Shown here: in pieces, positions 1-7,799 of the stretch
Position numbering within the stretch: position 1 is the stretch's first letter
Layout: every line of letters starts with the position of its first letter
Assembly (NCBI GenBank): GCA_018991295.1
Contig: JAGKSZ010000015.1
Coordinates: forward strand, 1 to 20,869
Direction: 5' to 3'
Length of the DNA stretch: 20,869 nt
Source: Porphyrobacter sp.
Lineage (GTDB): Bacteria > Pseudomonadota > Alphaproteobacteria > Sphingomonadales > Sphingomonadaceae
Notes under the pieces: generated by a model
What the model saw: only the letters and a program-made list of their open reading frames with translations
Told to the model about the DNA's origin: nothing
Database searches by the model: none
Program-made: the position numbers and the translations under genes

Positions 1-123
1 GCGGGGACTGAACCTGGGCGTCCCCGCCTCCCCTGCGCCATCCGAAGGGGCACCCGGCGCAGGCGAGGCGCTCTCTGGTTTGACCCAGGTGCGGGGATCG
101 AAACTGGTGTTCTCGGGATCCAT
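1..123 (-). CDS. Partial unidentified protein, N-terminal 41 residues
   Basis: An open minus-strand frame starts at an ATG (complement of 121-123) and runs off the left edge without a stop. The visible product begins MDPENTSFDPRTWVKPES and then becomes rich in Pro, Gly, Ala and Ser, like a flexible linker. Codons are mostly G/C-ending, as in the neighbours. An in-frame TAA lies a few codons upstream and there is no alternative start between, so this ATG is the only start. A TAAGG-like ribosome site lies about 13 nt upstream, slightly far. The gene is divergent from tssK and would share its intergenic region, so it may be another T6SS-associated gene. I do not recognise the family. It could also be a chance open frame, since only 41 codons are visible. 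Confidence 0.45.
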   Translation of the reverse strand, partial: MDPENTSFDPRTWVKPESASPAPGAPSDGAGEAGTPRFSPR

Positions 124-236
124 CGCCGCCGCATCACCTTACCGGGCCAAGGGTACGAAATCGCGACATGCGCGCATGTGCATGCTTTATCTGGCCCCCG
201 TCCTATGCTTAACTGAAAAGCGGATTGGGGGAAAGT
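124..236. promoter_or_regulatory. Divergent intergenic region upstream of tssK with 14-bp palindrome
   Basis: This gap lies between the left-edge minus gene and tssK and should hold the promoter of the tssK-to-ppkA operon. It contains the perfect palindrome ACATGCGCGCATGT at 166-179, followed at once by GCATGC (180-185). A TATGCT hexamer at 204-209 is a possible -10 box, but no convincing -35 box sits 17 bp upstream. The strong ribosome site GGGGGAAAG precedes the tssK ATG at 237. The palindrome could be an operator, but the regulator is unknown. Confidence 0.4.
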
Positions 237-1574
237 ATGAGCGATCGTAATCGTGTTGCGTGGCGGGAGGGCATGTTCCTGCGGCCGCAGCACTTCCAGG
301 CTCAGGATCGCTTCATCGAAAGCTTCGTTGCCGCGCGGCATGATTGGGCGCTGCCGTTCTCGTGGGGGCTGGTCGAGATCGAGGTCGATTCTGCGCTGGC
401 CGAGCTTGGCCAGTTCGCAATCCGCAAGGCACGCGGGGTCATGCCCGATGGCACGCCCTTTGCCATCCCTGCCGATATGCCCGCCCCCGCACCGCTTGCG
501 ATCAATCCGCAAACCCGCGACGCGGTAATCTACCTCACCCTGCCGCCGCGCACCGCAGGCGCGGTGGAGTTTGCCGAAAGCGATTCAGGCGCGATCGATG
601 CACGCTTTCTGGTGGCCGAACAGGCCATCGGAGACAATTTCGCCAATGAACGCACGATCGAGGAGATCGAGCTGGGCATGGCGAACCTGCGCTATGGCAT
701 CACCCCTGATGAAACCGAGGGGCGCCTCCTGCTGGGCCTTGCGCGCATCCGCGAGGTGGCCGGCAAGCGGTTGGTGTTCGATGATCGCTACATCGCGCCG
801 ACGCTCGATCTGCGTGCCTGCCGCCTGCGCGCGGCATTGTCGGACCTGATCGGCCGGGCTGAACAGCTGGTTTCTGATCTTGCCCTGCGTGCCGCCGAGA
901 CGATCGAGGGCGGGCAGGATACCTACAAGGCCTTTCTGCTTTTGCAGGCGCTCAACCGCTGGATCGCAATCCTCGGGCACCTGTCGCATATGCCCGCAAT
1001 CCACCCGGAACGCGCCTTTGAAAATCTGCTGGCGATGGCGGGCGAGATTTCCACGCTGGTGCGCAAGGAACGCCGCCCGCCCGAACTGCCGAAGTACGAT
1101 CACGAAAATCTGCAGGGCTGCTTTGATCCGGTGATCGATCTTCTCCAGATGCTGCTGTCGGGCGATATCCAACGCTCGGTCGAGCCGCTGCCGCTGGTGC
1201 CGCGCGGGCCGGGCATGTTCATGCACGTGATCCAGAACCGCACGTTGCTGCGCCAGAGCTTCCTGTTCCTTGCGGTGTCCGACACCACCAAATCGATGGA
1301 GGAAATCCGCAAGCGGTTCCCCTCGATGTGCAAGATCGGGCCGAACACCAAGATGAACACGCTGATGGCATCCTCGCTTCCGGGGATTCCGCTGCGCCAC
1401 ACCACCACGCCGCCCGGTCAGCTGCACGTGCTGCCGGGCTATGTCTATTTCGAACTCGATCGCGGATCGGCGGATTGGCCCGAGGTCTACGATGCGGCGG
1501 CGCTGGGCCTGTTCGTCTCGGACGTATGGCCCGATCTGAAACTCGAACTGTGGGCGGTTAAGCAGAAGCAATGA
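237..1574 (+). CDS. tssK: Type VI secretion baseplate subunit TssK
   Basis: TssK is a cytoplasmic baseplate protein that links the TssE/F/G wedge to the inner-membrane TssL/TssM complex. The 445-residue product has the family's N-terminal signature (VAWREGMFLRPQHFQAQDR, residues 7-25) and the usual TssK length of about 445. The C-terminal half keeps the conserved pattern around GMFMHVIQNRTL and SLPGIPLRHTTTPP. I chose the ATG at 237 because a GGGGGAAAG ribosome site sits directly upstream; an in-frame TTG at 225 overlaps that site and is unlikely. The stop overlaps the tssL start (ATGA), which implies translational coupling. It is the first gene of the tssK-L-M-tagF-pppA-ppkA operon. Confidence 0.96.
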   Translation: MSDRNRVAWREGMFLRPQHFQAQDRFIESFVAARHDWALPFSWGLVEIEVDSALAELGQFAIRKARGVMPDGTPFAIPADMPAPAPLAINPQTRDAVIYLTLPPRTAGAVEFAESDSGAIDARFLVAEQAIGDNFANERTIEEIELGMANLRYGITPDETEGRLLLGLARIREVAGKRLVFDDRYIAPTLDLRACRLRAALSDLIGRAEQLVSDLALRAAETIEGGQDTYKAFLLLQALNRWIAILGHLSHMPAIHPERAFENLLAMAGEISTLVRKERRPPELPKYDHENLQGCFDPVIDLLQMLLSGDIQRSVEPLPLVPRGPGMFMHVIQNRTLLRQSFLFLAVSDTTKSMEEIRKRFPSMCKIGPNTKMNTLMASSLPGIPLRHTTTPPGQLHVLPGYVYFELDRGSADWPEVYDAAALGLFVSDVWPDLKLELWAVKQKQ

Positions 1575-3049
1575 GCAGCGACGATCGCAACAAGACCGTG
1601 TTCCGGCCCTCGCCGCTGCGGCGCGGGGCAGGGGATGCCGCGCAGGGACAACCACCCGCACCGCCGCCGGCACAGGGGGGCTTTGCTCCGGGCGGAACGT
1701 GGGATCAGGCGCCCGCGCCGGGGATGCCCGGTGCGGGCGCTGTGCCGTCAGGGGCAGGCGGCGGGTTCAGCCCGCTGGGGGGTGATCCCTTTGCCTCGGG
1801 CGGGCTTTCGGGCGGCGGGGCGCCGGGCGAGCCGGTGCTGGATGCGCAGACCTTCAGCGATTCGGTCCCGCAGCCGCCCCAGCCGCGGCGCGATCGCAAT
1901 GTCATCATGGCGCACGCCGCCCCCGTGCTGGCGATGGCTGCTGCGCTGCAATCGGGCCGCTGGCAGGTCTCGATCCAGGAATTCCACCGCCGCGCCACCG
2001 AAGCGATCAGCGCCTTCGATGCGGCGATCCAGCCGGTCTATCCCGATGCGATCAAGCAGCGCGCCAAATATGCGCTGTGCGCCACGATCGATGATATCGC
2101 CCAGAACCTGCCCGGCGTTGCAGGCGGCGGGGCCGAATGGGCGCAGCGCAACATGGTGGTGATCTTCTTCCGCGAGAACATCGCCGGGGATCGCTTCTGG
2201 GAATTCGTCGATGAAGTGCTGCGCGCGCCGGCCCAGAACCGCGATCTGATCGAACTGTTCCACGCCTGCCTTGCCGCAGGATTTCAGGGCCGCACCCGTG
2301 CCATGCCCGATGGGCACAGCCGCAAGGCGCAGGTGATGGCCAGCCTTGTGGCCGCGCTCGATCACGTGCGCAGCCTCTCGCAAAGCGAGATCGTGACCCA
2401 TTGGCGCGGGGCCAATGTGCCGCGCAAGCCAAACAATTTCTGGAGCGTGATCGGCCTTGCCGCAGCGGCGGCCGCGGGGTTCTGCTTCCTCGTTTTCCTG
2501 ATCTTCTTCCTTACCCTGATGCTGACCGGCGAAGACGCGCATGACCGTGTCGCCAAGCTGTTCCCGAGCGAGCCGGTCTCGCTGACCCGGCAGGCGCTGC
2601 CGCTGGAACTGCCGCCGACCGGCACCGAGGCGCGGCTCAAGACCTTCCTTGCCGATGAGATCGCAGCCGGGCTGGTGGTGGTGCAGGGTAACCGCGTGCG
2701 CACCACGGTGGGCACTTTGTTCGAACCGGCCTCGGCGGGCCTTGTCGCCGGACGCGAGGCGATCTTCACCAAGATCGGCAAGGCGATCGAGCTGGAAAAG
2801 GGCCCCGTCAGCGTCGAAGGCCATGCCGATTCGGACAAGATCAAGCCGACCATCGAATTCGCCGATAACCTCGCCCTGTCCAAGGCGCGGGCCGAAACGG
2901 TGGCCAACATCGTGCGCGGGCAACTTACCGATCCGGGGCGCATCAGTGTTGTCGGCCTGGGCGACACGGTGCCGATCGCTTCGAACGACACGCCGCAAGG
3001 CAAGGCGCAGAACCGCCGGGTCGAATTCGTGGTCGAGCTGGGCAACTAG
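1571..3049 (+). CDS. tssL: TssL inner-membrane protein (DotU) with C-terminal OmpA peptidoglycan-binding domain
   Basis: TssL, with TssM, forms the inner-membrane part of the T6SS trans-envelope complex. The 492 residues divide into a Gly/Pro-rich N-terminal segment (about 1-105), a cytoplasmic DotU domain (about 110-285), one membrane helix (about 294-318, with a run of Ala then Phe/Leu) and a periplasmic OmpA domain (about 380-490). The OmpA domain shows VEGHADSDK, LALSKARAETV and QNRRVEFVVEL, the usual peptidoglycan-contact pattern. Short TssL proteins lack the OmpA part, so this is the extended form. The N-terminus has NKTVFRPSP with Thr9. In Agrobacterium tumefaciens, PpkA phosphorylates an N-terminal threonine of TssL that the FHA protein then binds; Thr9 is the likely counterpart (inference). 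The start overlaps the tssK stop by 4 nt, and no strong ribosome site is seen. Confidence 0.96.
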   Translation: MSSDDRNKTVFRPSPLRRGAGDAAQGQPPAPPPAQGGFAPGGTWDQAPAPGMPGAGAVPSGAGGGFSPLGGDPFASGGLSGGGAPGEPVLDAQTFSDSVPQPPQPRRDRNVIMAHAAPVLAMAAALQSGRWQVSIQEFHRRATEAISAFDAAIQPVYPDAIKQRAKYALCATIDDIAQNLPGVAGGGAEWAQRNMVVIFFRENIAGDRFWEFVDEVLRAPAQNRDLIELFHACLAAGFQGRTRAMPDGHSRKAQVMASLVAALDHVRSLSQSEIVTHWRGANVPRKPNNFWSVIGLAAAAAAGFCFLVFLIFFLTLMLTGEDAHDRVAKLFPSEPVSLTRQALPLELPPTGTEARLKTFLADEIAAGLVVVQGNRVRTTVGTLFEPASAGLVAGREAIFTKIGKAIELEKGPVSVEGHADSDKIKPTIEFADNLALSKARAETVANIVRGQLTDPGRISVVGLGDTVPIASNDTPQGKAQNRRVEFVVELGN

Positions 3050-3073
3050 GCGTCAGTCGGGGGCAAGGGTAAT

Positions 3074-6000
3074 ATGAAGAAGTTCCTGACCAACTGGTGG
3101 ACGATTTCGATCGGCACCATGGTGCTGCTGGCCCTGATTTTGTGCCTTGGGCTGCCGCTGTTTGTCGATGCGCTGAAGCCTGTCTGGGTGCGGCTGCTGC
3201 TTGCAGGGCTGCTGGTCGCAGCGTGGCTCACGTGGTTCCTGCTGCGCCGCCGCGCCGCCAAGAAGGCTGAAGCCGCGCTCGCCGCAGAGCTCACCGGGCC
3301 GGATGCCAGCTCGGAAGAAGCAGGCGCAGTGGCGGGTCGCATGGCCGCGGCGCTCAAGCAATTGCGCGAGGCAGGCGGGGGCAAGCGCGGCTATCTCTAT
3401 GCCCAGCCCTGGTACGTCATCATCCGGCCTCCCGGAGCGGGCAAGACCACCGCGCTGATGAATTCCGGCCTGCGTTTCCCGCTGGCTGATCGCACGCTTC
3501 AGGGCACGGGCGGCACCCGCAATCTCGATTTCCTGTTCGCTGAAGAAGCGGTGCTGGTCGATACGGCGGGCCGCTATACCACGCAGGATTCCGACAGCGC
3601 GGGCGACAATGCCGGGTGGCGCCGCCTGCTCGAACTGCTGCGCAAGCATCGCCCGTTCGAGCCGGTCAACGGCATCCTCGTGGCGATCCCGGCGGACGAT
3701 CTGCAAAAGGGCGATGTGCGCGTGATCGACAATCACGCCGCGATCATCCGGCGCCGCCTGCGCGAAATCCGCGAGGCCTTGCAGGTCGAACTGCCGGTCT
3801 ATCTGATGATCACCAAGGCCGACCTTCTGGCCGGGATGACCGAATATTTCGCCGATCTCGATGTTGATGGCAGGCGGGCTGTGATCGGCCATACATTTGA
3901 GGCGATTGCCCCCCGGCTTGAACCGGCGGACATCACCGGTGCCTTTGATGATGTGGTGAACGAGGTTTCCGCGCGCCAGCCCAAGCGGCTGGAAGAGGAA
4001 AAGGATATCCGCCGCCGGGGCCTTATCCTCGGCTTTCCCGCCCAGCTTCACGCACTGCGCCCGGCGCTGTTCCGCCTGATCGAAGGCGCGTTCCTCAATG
4101 AAGACCGCCCGAGCGGGCGGCTGCGCGGCTTCTACCTGACGTCGGGCACGCAGGATGGCAGCGCCATCGACCGGATCCTGCAAGGCGTCAGCAAGACCTA
4201 TGGCGCGGCGCAGGCCGCAGGCGGCGCGCAGGATGGACGCGCCTTCTTCCTCAATCGCCTGTTGCAGGACGTGGTGTTCAAGGAGGCGGGGATGCCCGTT
4301 GCCGATGCCGCGCTGCTCAGAAAACGTCAGCGGCAGATGACCGCCGCCAGTATCGCGCTGGCGGCCACGGTGGTGCTGGCGGTGGGTCTGTGGACCTGGT
4401 CGTTCATCGGCAATCGTGGGTTCCAGTCCGAAACCGTCGCCAAGGCGGGCGAGATCAGCGCCGAGATCGATGCCAACCGCTTGAGCCTCGTCAAGATCGG
4501 CGCCAGCGATGCCTCGCTCGAACAGGTGCTCCCGTTGCTCGACAAGCTGCGCGCACTGCCGGAAGGCTATCAGGCACAGGCGGCCGGCGGGCCTTCGCTG
4601 TTCAACCGCTGGGGCCTGTTCCAGAGCGGGCTCGCCCAGCGCAATGCCGAGGCCTATCACATCGGCCTGCGCCGCATCCTGCTGCCGCGCATCATGCTGC
4701 GGCTGGAGGAGAAGATGCGCGGCGAAATCGCCGATCCGCTGGCGCTTTACGAACCGCTCAAGGTCTATCTGATGCTTGGCGGCGGGGCGCCGGGTGGTCG
4801 GATCGATCCCGACACGGTCAAGCGTTACGTGGCCGAGGACTGGGCGACCGAAGTCTTTCCCGGCACCGAAATGGCGCCGGTGCGCGAACGGCTGGTGCAG
4901 CATCTCGATGCCCTGTCGCGCGACAGCCGCATTTCGTCAGGCTGGGCAGGCGGGCGCGCACCGCTTGATCGCGAATTGGTCGCGGCATCGCGGCAGGCGG
5001 TCGGGAGCATGGGCCTTGCCCAGCGTGCCTTTGCCATCATCCGCGCCAAATCGGCCGATCCGGCCAATGATTTCCAGATGGCCGCCTATCTCCAGCCGGG
5101 CGATGCGGTGGCTTTTGCCAATCCCGACAAGGTGATGGCGGTACGGGTGCCCGCACTGTTCACGCGCAAGGGTTTTGAACAGAACTACGTCATTGCCCGC
5201 GAAACGGTGGAGACCGATCTCAAGAACGAAGCCTGGGTGCTGGGTCAGAACACCGCCAGCATCCAGAGCGAGCTTGGCGGGCTGAAGCAGGGCATCTCCA
5301 ACTTCTATGCGCAGGAATATATCGCGCAGTGGAAGGCCGTTGTCGCCACGCTGGAGGCGGCGGATTACTTCAACAATCCGCAAGCCTTCCGCGCGCTGAC
5401 CAAGGATCCCTCACCGCTGCGCACGGTGCTCAATGAAGTGCGGGCCAACACCAATTTTGCCGATCCCAGCCCCTTCGACAAGGCCGAGAAGCTGGTCGGA
5501 GAAAAGCTGAACCAGACCAAGGTCGGCAAGATCGTCAACAAGCTGGGCGTGACCGGCCCGGGCGGAGCGATGTCTGCCGATGCCGAGATCACCATGGCCT
5601 TTGCCGATCTCAACGCCTGGAACGGCACCCGCGAACAACCGGGCGAGATCAAGGCGTTTCTGGATACGGTGCGCCAGACCTTCTCGCAGGTCAGCGCATC
5701 GGGCCAGCCGGGTTCGACCACCAGCAGTGCTGACCGGCTGGGCCTGGCGATGGGCGAACTGACCACCGCCGCCACGCTTGCGCCGGAGATCATGCAGAAC
5801 TTCGCCACCGGCGTGGTCAAGGGCGGCAGCACGTCGCAGGTCGGCGTGTTGCAGGGCGAGGCGACTCTGGCCTACACCCAGCAGGTCCTGCCGGCTTGCG
5901 AACTGGCAACGGCGGATAAGTTCCCCTTCGTCAAGACTGCGAGCGCCGATGCCTCGGTTGCCGATGTGCGCAATGCCTTCGGGCCGGGCGGGCTGGTCCC

Positions 6001-6565
6001 GCTGTTCGTGCAGACCCGGCTCGATCCCTATCTTGATCGCAGCGCAGAACAGTGGCGCTGGACCACCGGGGATCCGGTCACCGCCACGTTCAGCCCGATC
6101 ACCCCGCGCAACATGCAGAAGGCCGCTGCCCTCGCCCTGACGATCGGAGAAGGCTTGCCGCTCCGCATGGAGCTGGCCCAGCTTGGGCGCGAGGCAGGGC
6201 GGGTGGAGCTGGCCACGGGCGGGATCGCACTGCGTTTCGATCTGGATGACAACCGCGTGCAGGAGCTTACCTGGCAGTTCGGCGGCGGGATGGTCCAGAG
6301 TTCGGAAATGAAGATCATCGGCAATCCCGGTGTGCCGGGCCTGGTATCGGGTGAAGGGGTGGCATGGCGCCGCCCCGAACCTGGTCCATGGTCGTTGTTC
6401 CGCCTGCTGGAGCGCGCACGCATCCGCGCTGTTGCCGAAGACATGGTCGAGGCTGAATTCAACCCCGGCCCTGCGCGCGCGCTGTTCCGCATTTCCTTTC
6501 CAGAAGATCGCAATCCCTTCAGCGGGGGTGGCCTGTGGTCGGTGCAATGCCCTCCGGTGCTGTGA
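3074..6565 (+). CDS. tssM: TssM (IcmF) inner-membrane channel protein with nucleotide-binding domain
   Basis: TssM spans the inner membrane and reaches through the periplasm towards the outer membrane, forming the core of the T6SS envelope complex. At 1163 residues it has the usual family length. Two membrane helices lie at about 12-32 and 38-57 and a third at about 424-443, leaving a cytoplasmic NTPase-like domain between and a long periplasmic domain after. The cytoplasmic domain shows a P-loop RPPGAGKTTAL (R118 to L128, K124 catalytic), DTAGRY (from D163) and TKAD (T247-D250). The first P-loop residue is Arg where the Walker A consensus has Gly. The C-terminal part (about 450-1163) is the IcmF-related periplasmic region. 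The ATG at 3074 is preceded by GGGGGCAAGGG at a suitable distance. It overlaps tagF at its 3' end. Confidence 0.97.
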   Translation: MKKFLTNWWTISIGTMVLLALILCLGLPLFVDALKPVWVRLLLAGLLVAAWLTWFLLRRRAAKKAEAALAAELTGPDASSEEAGAVAGRMAAALKQLREAGGGKRGYLYAQPWYVIIRPPGAGKTTALMNSGLRFPLADRTLQGTGGTRNLDFLFAEEAVLVDTAGRYTTQDSDSAGDNAGWRRLLELLRKHRPFEPVNGILVAIPADDLQKGDVRVIDNHAAIIRRRLREIREALQVELPVYLMITKADLLAGMTEYFADLDVDGRRAVIGHTFEAIAPRLEPADITGAFDDVVNEVSARQPKRLEEEKDIRRRGLILGFPAQLHALRPALFRLIEGAFLNEDRPSGRLRGFYLTSGTQDGSAIDRILQGVSKTYGAAQAAGGAQDGRAFFLNRLLQDVVFKEAGMPVADAALLRKRQRQMTAASIALAATVVLAVGLWTWSFIGNRGFQSETVAKAGEISAEIDANRLSLVKIGASDASLEQVLPLLDKLRALPEGYQAQAAGGPSLFNRWGLFQSGLAQRNAEAYHIGLRRILLPRIMLRLEEKMRGEIADPLALYEPLKVYLMLGGGAPGGRIDPDTVKRYVAEDWATEVFPGTEMAPVRERLVQHLDALSRDSRISSGWAGGRAPLDRELVAASRQAVGSMGLAQRAFAIIRAKSADPANDFQMAAYLQPGDAVAFANPDKVMAVRVPALFTRKGFEQNYVIARETVETDLKNEAWVLGQNTASIQSELGGLKQGISNFYAQEYIAQWKAVVATLEAADYFNNPQAFRALTKDPSPLRTVLNEVRANTNFADPSPFDKAEKLVGEKLNQTKVGKIVNKLGVTGPGGAMSADAEITMAFADLNAWNGTREQPGEIKAFLDTVRQTFSQVSASGQPGSTTSSADRLGLAMGELTTAATLAPEIMQNFATGVVKGGSTSQVGVLQGEATLAYTQQVLPACELATADKFPFVKTASADASVADVRNAFGPGGLVPLFVQTRLDPYLDRSAEQWRWTTGDPVTATFSPITPRNMQKAAALALTIGEGLPLRMELAQLGREAGRVELATGGIALRFDLDDNRVQELTWQFGGGMVQSSEMKIIGNPGVPGLVSGEGVAWRRPEPGPWSLFRLLERARIRAVAEDMVEAEFNPGPARALFRISFPEDRNPFSGGGLWSVQCPPVL

Positions 6566-7071
6566 CGACCCTTACCCGGCTTGAGCTTCCGGCGGTGTTC
6601 GGCAAGCTTCCGGCCCATGGCGATTTCGTCAGCCGCGGGGTTCCCGGCGCGCTGCGCGAAAAGCTGGACGAATGGCTCAGCCAGTGGCTTTCGCAGGCGC
6701 AGGCCGCGCATGGCCAGGCCTTCACCGAAGTCTATGAAAACGCCGCTCCGTGGCTCTTTGATGGCCCCGGCGCTGCAGCGGTGCTGCTGCCGAGCATGGA
6801 CGCGGTCGGGCGGCATTATCCATTGCTCGTCGTGACCGCCCCCGCCTGCCTGATGCAGGACATTTATGATGCGGCGGTCGATGCGCTGGTGACGGGCGCG
6901 ACCAGCGATGATCTGCGCGCGCAGCTCGCCGCGCTGGAACCCGATCCGCAGACGCCCGCTCTGCGAACGGCGCGCTGGTTCCTGCCTGAAGGCGCCGAAG
7001 GCGCCGAGGGCGCGCTCCCCGTGCCTGATAGTCTTGCCGCCTGGCCGCTGGTAGAAGGATGCTTTGCGTGA
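6535..7071 (+). CDS. tagF: TagF, T6SS post-translational repressor
   Basis: TagF-family proteins (DUF2094) restrain T6SS assembly post-translationally; in A. tumefaciens and Pseudomonas they act on the FHA protein. The 178-residue product has the family's hallmark FGKLPAHGDFVSRGVP near the N-terminus and LLPSMDAVGRHYPLLVV in the middle, matching the conserved 'PS.D.VGR.(F/Y)PL' block. It is rather short for the family. I took GTG at 6535 because GGGGGTGG (6523-6530) is well placed; an in-frame ATG at 6547 is the alternative. It overlaps tssM by about 31 nt, and its TGA overlaps the likely pppA GTG. Near its C-terminus is a threefold Glu-Gly-Ala repeat. Position next to pppA and ppkA fits a role in the phospho-switch. 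Confidence 0.93.
   Translation: MVGAMPSGAVTTLTRLELPAVFGKLPAHGDFVSRGVPGALREKLDEWLSQWLSQAQAAHGQAFTEVYENAAPWLFDGPGAAAVLLPSMDAVGRHYPLLVVTAPACLMQDIYDAAVDALVTGATSDDLRAQLAALEPDPQTPALRTARWFLPEGAEGAEGALPVPDSLAAWPLVEGCFA
6988..7014 (+). repeat. Three 9-bp tandem units in tagF coding for Glu-Gly-Ala
   Basis: Units are 6988-6996 and 6997-7005 (both GAAGGCGCC) and 7006-7014 (GAGGGCGCG, two changes). They encode EGA three times near the TagF C-terminus. Gain or loss of a unit keeps the frame, so length variation between strains would be tolerated. Confidence 0.7.
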
Positions 7072-7799
7072 CGATGATACCCTACCGGTCATCCGGTCGC
7101 AGCGAAACCGGCTTGGTGCGCGCGCAGAATGAAGATTCGATGCTGCTCGATAATGATGCGGGCCTGTGGATCGTGTTCGATGGCATGGGCGGCCACCAGA
7201 ACGGCGCGGCGGCCTCGCGCATGGCGGCGCTCACCTTCGACGAGGCACCGCTGCCCGAACCCTTTGATGCTGCAATCGAAACCTTTGCCGATCGTATCCT
7301 TCAGGCCAATGCCCGCATCCGTGCCGCTGCCGAAGCGCAGGGCGGCGGCACGATGGGCACCACAGCGGTTGGCATGATCCTGCGTGGCCGCGAATTCGCG
7401 ATTGGCTGGGTGGGGGACAGCCGCGCCTATATCCAGCGGCGCGGCGGGCTGTTCCAGCTGACCGTCGATCACACCCATGTGCAGGACCTGATTGACGAGG
7501 GCATTCTCACCCCCGCCGATGCCGAAGGGCACCCCATGTCCCATGTCCTCACGCGCGCGCTGGGCGTGGCGGAGGATTTGCAGGTCGACATCATCAAGGA
7601 CGAGGTGGAGCCGGGGGATCGCTTCGTGCTGTGCAGCGATGGTCTGAGCGGCCCTGTCAGCGATGCAGAGATCCGCACCATTCTCGAACTGGAAAGCCCG
7701 CAGGCCGCGGTTGATGCCTTGATCGAGCGCGCCTATGCCAATGGCGCACCTGACAATGTAACTGCCATCGTGATCGAAATCGGGGCTTTCGGACTATGA
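7068..7799 (+). CDS. pppA: PppA, PP2C-family Ser/Thr phosphatase of the T6SS switch
   Basis: PppA is the cytoplasmic metal-dependent phosphatase that removes the phosphates added by PpkA and so turns the T6SS down. All PP2C metal-binding blocks are present: QNEDS near the start, FDGMGGH, GTTAVGM, GWVGDSRAY, LCSDGLSG and APDNVTAIVIE at the C-terminus, in a compact 243-residue single-domain protein. It therefore looks catalytically intact. I prefer GTG at 7068, which overlaps the tagF TGA (GTGA) and lies 9 nt after GAAGG (7054-7058). ATG at 7059 directly abuts that site, and ATG at 7074 is also possible. Its own stop overlaps the ppkA ATG (ATGA), so phosphatase and kinase are translationally coupled. 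Confidence 0.95.
   Translation: MTMIPYRSSGRSETGLVRAQNEDSMLLDNDAGLWIVFDGMGGHQNGAAASRMAALTFDEAPLPEPFDAAIETFADRILQANARIRAAAEAQGGGTMGTTAVGMILRGREFAIGWVGDSRAYIQRRGGLFQLTVDHTHVQDLIDEGILTPADAEGHPMSHVLTRALGVAEDLQVDIIKDEVEPGDRFVLCSDGLSGPVSDAEIRTILELESPQAAVDALIERAYANGAPDNVTAIVIEIGAFGL

Noticed and set aside
193..208. Possible sigma-54 promoter upstream of tssK (TGG ... GC)
   Set aside because: The GG and GC elements are 12 nt apart instead of the required 10, and the flanking bases do not match.
3053..4903. Long minus-strand open frame (616 codons) opposite tssM
   Set aside because: The strand opposite TssM lacks stops because of third-position GC bias; the translation has no domain and crosses conserved TssM motifs.
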